Shown: positions 1 through 5,988 of the stretch, in pieces
Layout of the letters: each line of letters begins with the position of its first letter
Numbering within the stretch: position 1 is the first letter of the stretch
Source of the DNA: Desulfobacula sp.
Lineage (GTDB): Bacteria; Desulfobacterota; Desulfobacteria; Desulfobacterales; Desulfobacteraceae
Assembly (NCBI GenBank): GCA_027858355.1
Contig: JAQICW010000734.1
Coordinates: 1-6,563, forward strand
Direction of reading: 5' to 3'
Length of the DNA: 6,563 bases
Notes under the pieces: model-generated
Seen by the model: only the letters and a program-made list of their open reading frames with translations
What the model was told of the DNA's origin: nothing
The model's database searches: none
Program-made: the position numbers and the translations under genes

Positions 1-230
1 TTTGGTTCATCTACAAGGCGCATCAAATGTTTAATACTATACGTATCAGGCCTTTGGTGCAACGCAGTAGATGGGGCAAAAGACAAGCAATTTCGTTCAA
101 GTTATAAAATTTGCGGTCCTAAACAATTTCCAAAAAACTGTTCTTGTTGTGGAATACACTACAATTCTTTGGCAGACTATTTTAGAAATACAACACACAT
201 AGGGAAACCAATATCATATGATGCGACAAC

Positions 231-258
231 TAGTTGGTTTCCAATAGTTGGTTTCCAA
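231..258 (+). repeat. Perfect 14-bp tandem duplication
   Basis: The unit TAGTTGGTTTCCAA occurs at 231-244 and again at 245-258 with no mismatch. Because 14 is not a multiple of three, the duplication shifts the reading frame of the surrounding open frame. It looks like a recent slippage or template-switch event, since the copies have not diverged. Confidence 0.9.
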
Positions 259-365
259 TTAAGCCGTTGGGTACGTTTTCAATGTCCAATTGTTCATCAT
301 GCCAATCATCATTATCTTTAAGTTCAAGAGGGATGAATATTTTTACACCGTGGCGATTAATAAAT

Positions 366-404
366 TCCCTGGCAGGAAGTCTTGAGACCCTCCTGGCCAG
401 GGGA
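366..404. terminator. Imperfect stem-loop, possible terminator
   Basis: The left arm TCCCTGGCAGG (366-376) pairs with CCTGGCCAGGGGA (392-404), with small bulges and a 15-nt loop. A T-run (409-413) follows after five bases on the + strand, and an AT-rich stretch flanks the other side. It lies downstream of the minus-strand gene ending at 460 and inside the broken frame 1..458, so it would more naturally serve the minus-strand gene. The bulges and the gap before the T-run make this weak. Confidence 0.25.
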
Positions 405-459
405 TGGATTTTTAACTTTTATCATCTCAATCTAATTGATCAACCAGCCAGGGATTGAA

Positions 460-738
460 TCATCTCATTAATTTGATCGAAGGAAGTAATTGGATGGCTT
501 GAAAATAGACAAAATGGATTATATTGCTGGACCATTTTGGAAAAATATCAACCTCACTGCCTTCCACAACACAATAGCCTCTGCCTTCTCCAACATAACA
601 TCCCCAATCCTTTGTGATGCCCCTTTTGATATCTTGTTTCACCAAAGCCATCAAGGCAGCAAAGCCCTTACCGCGTTCCTGGGGATCGACTGGAAGAAGC
701 GATCTGTTCAATTGCCAATGCATCAAATATTTTCCCAT
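460..738 (-). CDS. Small conserved-type protein of unknown function (92 aa)
   Basis: The protein begins MGKYLMHWQLN, followed by a likely amphipathic helix (DPQERGKGFAALMALVKQ, about residues 19-36). A segment TKDWGCYVGEGRGYCVVEGS (about 42-61) and a final strand-like IIHFVYFQAIQLL follow. The beta-alpha-beta-beta-alpha-beta layout suggests a ferredoxin-like (dimeric alpha/beta barrel) fold. From memory it resembles short hypothetical proteins of anaerobic bacteria and archaea that share an N-terminal 'KYLMHW-LNP' strand and a central 'DWG...GYAI-EGS'; I know of no assigned function. The start is supported by AAAGGA 8 nt upstream. It is soluble, with no signal peptide or membrane segment. It is alone on its strand, in AT-rich flanking DNA. 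The overlapping + strand frame at 490-759 is a shadow. Confidence 0.68.
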   Translation of the reverse strand: MGKYLMHWQLNRSLLPVDPQERGKGFAALMALVKQDIKRGITKDWGCYVGEGRGYCVVEGSEVDIFPKWSSNIIHFVYFQAIQLLPSIKLMR

Positions 739-746
739 GATTTATT

Positions 747-752
747 TCCTTT
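747..752 (-). promoter_or_regulatory. Ribosome binding site of the 460..738 gene
   Basis: Read on the minus strand, AAAGGA lies 8 nt before the ATG at 738. The good spacing supports both the start choice and the reality of this small gene. Confidence 0.6.
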
Positions 753-937
753 CCCATGATTGTTAATAGTATGTTTTTGCCCATTAAAATCAATAAACCA
801 TCAAAGATTCAGTCGTATCTCCTTGATGGTGTAAAAAATAAATTTAACACGACAGGTCATGAGTATTGGTTTGCGAAATTTCAAATTTTCCTCCTGAATG
901 CAAAAAGACTAAAAAACGTATTTGTTCTCCATCTTAG

Positions 938-1135
938 AGATGGCCTCAAACCCAGGTGCCAGGCCCAACAATAATTGACCGGGAAAGCCCAAAGTCATTA
1001 AATGGAGAACATTACAAAGATTATCATGTTTTGCTCACCATGGGAGAAGTAGAATTAGAGAAAGTAGAGCTATCAATATATAGAAGAACTTTAACACCTT
1101 ATCCCATTCCAATCATTTTCAATGCTTCTTCTTGA
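938..1135 (+). pseudogene. Coding-like open frame without a good start (possible remnant)
   Basis: Frame 2 is open for 65 codons between a TAG at 935 and a TGA at 1133-1135. The translation has the texture of real protein (GEHYKDYHVLLTMGEVELEK, then VELSIYRRTLTPYP), but the only ATG is internal (1043) and has no convincing ribosome binding site. It contains the 13-bp string TTGACCGGGAAAG (975-987), which recurs at 1132-1144 at the start of the next remnant in another frame. That would fit two neighbouring pieces of broken genes joined by recombination, or chance. I recognise no family. It is listed because nothing else explains this stretch. Confidence 0.2.
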
Positions 1136-1307
1136 CCGGGAAAGGGCATCGAAAGGAGTAGTGGTCACAACTAGTTATCTGTCCGCCTATGCACTGGATT
1201 GGATCAAACGTGACGTGTATCGCCTTGGCTTTTGGGAGGGTGATGAACTCACTGATCAAATTATCCGACTCGCCATAGGGCAAGCTCCACGCAATGGAAC
1301 CATTTGA
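1095..1307 (+). pseudogene. C-terminal fragment of an Mrr-like restriction endonuclease domain
   Basis: Frame 3 is open from a stop at 1092 to a TGA at 1305-1307. Its core reads ERASKGVVVTTSYLSAYALD, followed by a conserved-looking KRDVYRLGFWEGDELTDQII. In Mrr-type (restriction endonuclease type IV-like, PF04471-type) domains the last core strand is typically 'a(S/T)kGvivTTS.ft..A..f', followed by '...L.d.ddL..ll', and the match to that layout is good. What is missing is everything upstream: the catalytic D...(D/E)xK part of the fold and any DNA-binding domain. Neither the ATG at 1122 nor any other start has a ribosome binding site, and the frame stops about 35 residues after the motif. I therefore read it as a decayed relic of a DNA-cleaving defence enzyme, not an active gene. 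The family call is from memory. Confidence 0.45.
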
Positions 1308-1320
1308 GAACGCCAACGAC

Positions 1321-1397
1321 CTGTTCCAGCAGCGAGTCGTCGCACGGGCCGCTGTAATGCCTTGTAGAACCAGTACGGTGCACCCGCTGCTGAACAG
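1321..1397. repeat. 13-bp inverted repeat with 50-nt spacer
   Basis: CTGTTCCAGCAGCG (1321-1334) is the reverse complement of CGCTGCTGAACAG (1385-1397) apart from one bulged C. The spacer also holds the palindrome GGTGCACC (1377-1384). The segment is more GC-rich than its surroundings, directly follows the restriction-endonuclease remnant and precedes a second, stronger inverted repeat. No gene is visible in it. It could be part of a structured RNA or of a mobile-element end; the sequence alone does not decide. Confidence 0.5.
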
Positions 1398-1418
1398 TGT
1401 ATTACACTGGTACCTTTC

Positions 1419-1490
1419 AGAATAATTGATGTTGTGAATGTGTGAGAGTTTTTCAAGCTCACTCACTCACATTCATGGCTCAATTATTCT
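1419..1490. repeat. 72-bp long hairpin (possible mini-element or IS scar)
   Basis: A perfect 11-bp inverted repeat, AGAATAATTGA (1419-1429) and TCAATTATTCT (1480-1490), encloses a second complementary pair: TGAATGTG (1435-1442) with CACATTCA (1468-1475), separated by a short internal loop. The whole 72-bp unit can fold into one long imperfect hairpin. It has no T-tract for termination and no target-site duplication that I can see. The shape suits a small non-autonomous element, an insertion-sequence end pair or a repeated palindromic unit. The minus-strand open frames across 1119-1466 are probably shadows of this and the neighbouring remnant. Confidence 0.55.
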
Positions 1491-1830
1491 ATATAGGTCA
1501 GGAATAGCAGTACAAGCCCTCTTTTCAAATTCAACTCTTTAATATATAGATCACAATTTTCCGAAATCCCCGGATATTGATTTTGAATATTCCTGTTACT
1601 CTCCAATCAAGTTGAATGGAATTTTATTTCCGAAGCTAAAAAAAATATATACCAATTGTGGTAGCCTGCAGAATTGCAAATAAGAAGTGGGCTTCACAGT
1701 TGCATCTCAATGTCATTTCAGGATCACGTCCAACTATCTTTCCTCGGAATATTTTATTTTCAAAAATGGTTTAGATGATTCTACTCCAAAGAAAAATATT
1801 TGCTAAATCCCTTAAAACATAAGTATTTCT
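1491..1830. other. AT-rich stretch without a recognisable gene
   Basis: No open frame of useful length with a ribosome binding site is present on either strand. A minus-strand frame of about 43 codons ending near 1634 (containing MTLRCNCEAHFLFA) is too short and unsupported to call. The stretch probably forms the distal 5' spacer of the large gene. Confidence 0.5.
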
Positions 1831-1835
1831 ACCTA

Positions 1836-1871
1836 TTGACAAAACAACTAAGTTGTGATATCGGATCACAA
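1836..1871 (+). promoter_or_regulatory. Putative promoter element with CRP/FNR-like dyad
   Basis: A perfect -35-like TTGACA lies at 1836-1841. Downstream is a perfect dyad TTGTGAT-atcgg-ATCACAA (1853-1871), preceded by and overlapping a smaller palindrome CAACTAAGTTG (1845-1855). The dyad covers the place where a -10 box would fall (TATCGG at 1859-1864 with 17-bp spacing, a poor match), so a bound protein could block or assist polymerase. The half-site TGTGA...TCACA resembles CRP-family sites, but the spacer is 7 nt instead of the usual 6. It lies about 100 bp before the start of the large gene. Its function is inferred. Confidence 0.38.
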
Positions 1872-1956
1872 ATGCTTCACTTCAAAGCTGAACCTCGTGT
1901 GCAACCATTTTAACACATTTCAAATAGTATTTTTTGACAAAAGTTTTTTAAACAAA

Positions 1957-1962
1957 AGGAGA
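1957..1962 (+). promoter_or_regulatory. Ribosome binding site of the large exported protein
   Basis: AGGAGA sits 5 to 6 nt before the ATG at 1968. This is strong Shine-Dalgarno spacing and selects this ATG over the internal one at 1977. A second TTGACA (1934-1939) just upstream is too close to the start codon to be a useful -35 box. Confidence 0.8.
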
Positions 1963-1967
1963 ATATT

Positions 1968-4900
1968 ATGCAAAGTATGTTGCGTAAAACTTTATTGTTT
2001 TTTGTTTTTATCTTAACTATAACATTAACAGCATCTCCTGGCTGGGGTGGAGAGATAACCTTTGCAGGAGTGACCCATATGGTGAACTCAAGCGGGGTCT
2101 TTACCAATATAGGAGTAGGTATTGATGTGTACCCGAGTGACGTAACTTCAGCTTATGTTAATGACCCTGACGGAAATACTATTCACACCTATTCAGCAAA
2201 TGAGTTTCATGATGATTACGGGGACAAATATTACTGGATATCTCTACCAGGACCGCCAAAAATTGGCATGTGGACGTTCAAAGTTGAATTTGTTATCGGG
2301 GACGATGATAGCGAAACTGATGTACAGAAAAATCTTGTTGTACTCCCAGTGATCAGAACTGATCAAATAATAGTTGAGGGGAATCATACAACCACCCCGA
2401 CATTTACATGGCCCGATGTCTCGCCTGGAAATTTCTATCGATTAGTCCTGTTTGATGAGAACTGGAATACACTTTACCGGACATCCAGATCAAGTGATAC
2501 TATAGCCACCATTCCCGCTGGAACTCTAAACGTCGGTACCAATTACCAGGCAAGGGTGGAGGTACATGACAGCATCAATTACGACACGCTCAACAATCGA
2601 TCTAATGGAGATGACCTGTACCTTGACGCTATCATTATCCCGTTTGTCGGAGTAACCAATGTAAACAGTCTTGACGGATTAAAAACTTATCTGGATCTGG
2701 GGATTAACGTGCCCCCGGAAAAAGTGGCACAAGCTTATGTTACAGGCCCTGGAGACTTTCGCTATGACTACCTGCCAGGGGACTACCTGTCACAATATAA
2801 TGAATATTTTAAATCCATTGACGGTTCACCAGCTCTTGGTGAATACACATTTACAGTGGAATTGTTAGATGGAACCTTCCAGAGTGTAACGGATAACCAG
2901 GTATCAAATCAAGAATTGCCCATACTTTATTCCACTGATTATGTGGTGATTGGTGATGACGGCGTCACGCCGACGTTTAAGTGGATGCCTCCTGATGAAA
3001 GAATTTTGTTTTACCGAGCAAGAATTTTCGATGACACCGGCCTCGAAGTGGTTCGAACACCCCGCCTCGGAGGGACAGCCTTTACAACCTTACCGGGTCA
3101 GCTCATGCCGAACACCACCTATAGATTCAGAGTTGAAATCCATGACAGTCAGTCCTGGGAGTTGCTCAACAATCGATCCAATGGGGAACTTTTTAACTTT
3201 ACAACAGGTGATTTGCCTGGACCTCCTACGGGCCTCCTTAAAGTAATCCCGGTTCCCTGGGTCGCCACGGCACCATTAATTCCCCATGACACATATAATG
3301 GCAAAACCATCACATTCAAAGCCATTGCAAGGGGAGGGGACGGCACCTATGTTTATGATTGGGATTTTGATGGTGACGGGGTTTATGATTTTACTGCGAC
3401 CACCAATGATCCCTATGACCTTTCTGCAACATATGTCTATCCAGACCAGACCTTTGACAAAATTTTTATTGCACGCATTAGTGTGACAAGCGGGGGACAG
3501 GTGGTCACATCAGAATATCCCGTTCGTGTTCATGCAACTGCCACCCAGAGTGTTATGGTGAATGTGGCCATTGATGAGGCACTCTGGTGGATGCATAAAA
3601 AACTGCAGCGGTGGGACAGCGGCCAGCAGCAGTTCGGAATATTGCCAGACCAGATGCTGGGTGCCACTGGTGCGACCGTACAGGCATGGGAGAATCAGGG
3701 CCACAAACCCGGCGGAAATTTTGAGAACAACCCCTATGTGGAAGATGTGCAGCGGGGATTGAATTTTATTCTCTCAAAAACCAATCCTTATCCGATTCAC
3801 ATGGAAGACACAAGGGATCCAGACACCAATGCCAATGGATATGGTCTTCAAAGTATTTATCAATCCCAGCTCTATGAAACAGGTATCGTTATGATGGCCC
3901 TGGCGAGCACTGGCGATATTGATCGAATATGCACTGTTGGCGGGTTCGGAATGTTCGGACGAACCTATGGAGAGATTGTCCAGGATATGGCTGATTTTTT
4001 AGCTTTTGCCCAGAACGAGCCTGATGTAGGTGTCTGGCGTGGCGGATGGAGGTATGCACCAAACTATGAACAATCAGATATGTCAGTTACGCAATGGCCG
4101 GTGATCGGCCTTGAAGCTGCACAATCGAACTATGGGACAATTGTTCCCCAATATGTAAAGGATGAACTTGAAATTTATTTAGCTGCGGACCAGGATGCTA
4201 ACGGTGGGTTCGGGTATACGGCGCCCGGAGGAAATGTGGCAAGAACCGGGGCTGGAATTGCTTGTCTTGCCTGGTGTGACGTAATGCCCGAAGATCCGAG
4301 TGTAATAGCGGCCATGGGATTTATTAATCAAAACTGGGACTGGGACCATTTAGGGAACCTGTATGCCATGTATGCAGTGATGAAAGGAATGCGGGGATTT
4401 GAACCGGACTTACAGATGATTGAAGGGCACTACTGGTATTCAGAATATGCTGATTTTATGATAGCCCAACAAGGGTCTGATGGTTCATGGGGCAGTAATG
4501 CCTGGTATGGAAGGGATCTTTCAACAGCTTCAGGAGTCCTGATACTCACACCTGAAGTATTTTTGTCCCCTCCAGTGGCTGTTGCCAAGGCAACGCCTGT
4601 GGAAGCAAGCCCAGGGACATTGATTACTTTTGACCATTCTGATTCATTCCACAGAGATCCCCAGAGAACCCTCACTCTTTTTAAATGGGATTTTGATGAA
4701 GATGGTATCTGGGATTTTGAAAGCGAGGATATTACAAGCAACCCGACCTGGATTTATAATGATTCCATCGTCTGCGGGGAAGAAGTCTCTCATAAGGTTC
4801 TTTTGGAGGTTGAAGATGACTTGGGGAACACAGATGTTGACGATGAAACTGTTATTGTAAAAATTAACCTGGATAATCACCCGCCTGTCGCCGACGGTGA

Positions 4901-5594
4901 TCCTACAGATTCATATCCCAACTATTATGTAAGCCCAGGAGAAGAAGTTGTTCTGGATGCGACTCAATCCTATGATCCAGATGAAACCCAGGGAGATACG
5001 ATTACTCTGTGGGAATGGGATCTGGATAATGATGGAACATTTGAAGCAACCGGTGAAACCTATTCCTTTCTGGTGCCTTATCACTGGGAAGCCGGCAGCC
5101 TGCATGCCGTATCCCTAAGGGTAACGGATGATGGCAGTTGGGCCTCTGACTGCGGTGGAGAAAAAAACCTGACAGGAGAACAGACTATTATACTTGCGGT
5201 AAGCGACGGTTTTGAATGCAGTAATGCTAAACCAAGTATTTCAAAACTTTGGCCACCCAATCATGAGATGGTAGATATCCATATTATTGGCGTGACAAAC
5301 CCGGATGGCGAGCCTCCTCTAATCACAATTACAGGGATCACTCAGGATGAACCGCTCAATGATATAGGAGATGGAAATTTTTCACCCGATGGTACCGGTG
5401 TGGGAACCGATGTGGCACGAATCAGAGCTGAAAGAGCAGGAATTGGAAATGGCCGTGTATACACCATAAGATTCATTGCCCAAGATAGCAGCGGTGCCAT
5501 GTGTCAGGGAGAAGTAACTGTTTCTGTCTCCCATAGTAAGAAAGCTGAAGCAATTGACGACGGTCAGATTTATGATTCTACAGATTCACAGTAA
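1968..5594 (+). CDS. Large exported multidomain protein: duplicated beta module, PKD domains, alpha/alpha toroid, WPPNH C-terminal domain
   Basis: Complete 1208-residue protein with a Sec signal peptide: a basic n-region, a hydrophobic core (LLFFVFILTITL) and probable cleavage near residues 23-28. It has no other membrane segment. Domains in order: two related ~190-residue modules (about 32-219 and 226-412), each ending in an FN3-like half with LNNRSNG; a PKD-like domain (about 425-523, WDFDGDGVYDF); a helical toroid like prenyltransferase/squalene-cyclase repeat proteins (about 527-862, with SVTQWPVIGL, RTGAGIACLAW and QQGSDGSWG turns); two more PKD-like domains (865-967, WDFDEDGIWDF; 970-1080, WDLDNDGTFEA); and an Ig-like domain with LWPPNHEMV and GITQDEP (1084-1190), ending in DDGQIYDST. 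The DxDxDG-type loops suggest calcium binding. I see no cyclase DxDD motif, so a binding or structural role outside the cell is more likely than terpene chemistry. No LPXTG or PEP-CTERM sorting tail is visible. It appears monocistronic. The domain calls are firm in outline; the biological role is unknown. Confidence 0.95.
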   Translation: MQSMLRKTLLFFVFILTITLTASPGWGGEITFAGVTHMVNSSGVFTNIGVGIDVYPSDVTSAYVNDPDGNTIHTYSANEFHDDYGDKYYWISLPGPPKIGMWTFKVEFVIGDDDSETDVQKNLVVLPVIRTDQIIVEGNHTTTPTFTWPDVSPGNFYRLVLFDENWNTLYRTSRSSDTIATIPAGTLNVGTNYQARVEVHDSINYDTLNNRSNGDDLYLDAIIIPFVGVTNVNSLDGLKTYLDLGINVPPEKVAQAYVTGPGDFRYDYLPGDYLSQYNEYFKSIDGSPALGEYTFTVELLDGTFQSVTDNQVSNQELPILYSTDYVVIGDDGVTPTFKWMPPDERILFYRARIFDDTGLEVVRTPRLGGTAFTTLPGQLMPNTTYRFRVEIHDSQSWELLNNRSNGELFNFTTGDLPGPPTGLLKVIPVPWVATAPLIPHDTYNGKTITFKAIARGGDGTYVYDWDFDGDGVYDFTATTNDPYDLSATYVYPDQTFDKIFIARISVTSGGQVVTSEYPVRVHATATQSVMVNVAIDEALWWMHKKLQRWDSGQQQFGILPDQMLGATGATVQAWENQGHKPGGNFENNPYVEDVQRGLNFILSKTNPYPIHMEDTRDPDTNANGYGLQSIYQSQLYETGIVMMALASTGDIDRICTVGGFGMFGRTYGEIVQDMADFLAFAQNEPDVGVWRGGWRYAPNYEQSDMSVTQWPVIGLEAAQSNYGTIVPQYVKDELEIYLAADQDANGGFGYTAPGGNVARTGAGIACLAWCDVMPEDPSVIAAMGFINQNWDWDHLGNLYAMYAVMKGMRGFEPDLQMIEGHYWYSEYADFMIAQQGSDGSWGSNAWYGRDLSTASGVLILTPEVFLSPPVAVAKATPVEASPGTLITFDHSDSFHRDPQRTLTLFKWDFDEDGIWDFESEDITSNPTWIYNDSIVCGEEVSHKVLLEVEDDLGNTDVDDETVIVKINLDNHPPVADGDPTDSYPNYYVSPGEEVVLDATQSYDPDETQGDTITLWEWDLDNDGTFEATGETYSFLVPYHWEAGSLHAVSLRVTDDGSWASDCGGEKNLTGEQTIILAVSDGFECSNAKPSISKLWPPNHEMVDIHIIGVTNPDGEPPLITITGITQDEPLNDIGDGNFSPDGTGVGTDVARIRAERAGIGNGRVYTIRFIAQDSSGAMCQGEVTVSVSHSKKAEAIDDGQIYDSTDSQ
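2061..3203 (+). repeat. Internal duplication of a ~190-residue module
   Basis: Residues 32-219 and 226-412 of the large protein align along their length. AGVTHMVNSSG pairs with VGVTNVNSLDG, TPTFTW with TPTFKW, FYRLVLFD with FYRARIFD, NYQARVEVHDS with TYRFRVEIHDS, and LNNRSNG with LNNRSNG. The offset is 192 residues. The LNNRSNG codons (2589-2609 and 3165-3185) differ only at two silent third positions, while most of the rest has diverged. This is an old tandem duplication of a two-part module (a beta-rich half followed by an FN3-like half). Confidence 0.85.
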
Positions 5595-5619
5595 ACAAGG
5601 CAGTTAATCCATTATATTA

Positions 5620-5644
5620 ATATGCCCCCATTCCGGGGGCATAT
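5620..5644 (+). terminator. Strong 10-bp stem-loop after the large gene
   Basis: ATATGCCCCC (5620-5629) and GGGGGCATAT (5635-5644) form a perfect stem with loop ATTCC, 25 nt after the TAA. No T-tract follows on the + strand, so a classic intrinsic terminator is not complete. The stem may instead protect the 3' end of the mRNA or act with Rho. Placement and stem strength favour a transcript-end role. Confidence 0.6.
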
Positions 5645-5933
5645 GAATGTCAAAACCTGGGATCGTAATTTAATCCTGGGCTTTCACGCAGAATCGTTTC
5701 AATTTTAGCATAGCTCATGATCATGACTTCTATCCTATGCTATAAAGGGGGATGGGTGAATTACCAAAAAGAATTCATTCTGGAACGATGGCTTGATCTT
5801 CTATACTTCTTGCAATTGCAGAATACCAGGGGGCCTTCTTTCTGATCTTTTAATGAAATCCTGGCACAATATCTGTGTCTGGAGAGACTAATACTTTGCC
5901 ATCTGCATTCAATTATATGAACCAGAACCGTCA
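5645..5933. other. Spacer with short coding-like scraps and small dyads, no convincing gene
   Basis: Nothing here is long enough or well enough supported to call a gene. On the minus strand, 5775..5912 reads as DGKVLVSPDTDIVPGFH, a TAA at 5850-5852, then KKAPWYSAIARSIEDQ and a TGA, which could be the worn end of a gene. A 57-codon minus frame in another register overlaps it. A nested dyad lies at 5706-5742: TAGCATA and TATGCTA enclosing the perfect palindrome TCATGATCATGA (5715-5726). Confidence 0.35.
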
Positions 5934-5988
5934 TTATAAGCCATTCTTCCCCATTAAGCTATTTAATATAAAAAAATTACTGTAGCCA

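Larger units (their letters stand above)
1..458 (+). pseudogene. Edge-truncated Cys-containing reading frame broken by a 14-bp duplication
   Basis: Frame 1 is open from the window edge to a TAA at 319-321 (106 codons, no stop), longer than expected by chance in AT-rich DNA. It contains a cysteine cluster (KNCSCCGIHYNSL, around residues 46-58). At 231-258 a perfect 14-bp unit is present twice in tandem. Removing one copy joins frame 1 to frame 3, which then reads without a stop to a TGA at 456-458 and adds a second Cys pair (NCSSCQSS) and a tryptophan-containing helix-like tail (PWRLINSL). I infer one original gene, frameshifted by the duplication, with its 5' end outside the window. I do not recognise the family; the paired CxxC/CxC motifs hint at metal binding but prove nothing. 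Alternatively, the gene may simply end at 321. Confidence 0.42.

Noticed and set aside
490..759. 89-codon + strand frame opposite the small minus-strand gene
   Set aside because: It is a mirror frame of 460..738, which has the family-like motifs and a ribosome binding site.
1310..1411. Integron attC site
   Set aside because: The folded shape and nearby integrase relic made this tempting, but the required GTTRRRY and RYYYAAC core boxes are not present at the ends of the repeat.
1119..1466. 115-codon minus-strand open frame opposite the endonuclease relic
   Set aside because: It runs antisense to the Mrr-like frame and through two inverted repeats, has no recognisable motif, and shows no ribosome binding site at its start.
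1934..1962. Promoter built on the second TTGACA
   Set aside because: A properly spaced -10 box would overlap the ribosome binding site, leaving no room for a leader.
3546..4553. Squalene-hopene cyclase enzyme annotation for the large protein
   Set aside because: Fold-level resemblance only: the domain is about half the length of a cyclase, lies in an exported protein, and lacks a visible DxDD acid motif.
4430..4880. Minus-strand open frames of 78-103 codons within the large gene
   Set aside because: They are shadows of the strongly coding + frame through the end of the toroid and PKD2; no ribosome binding site or motif supports them.
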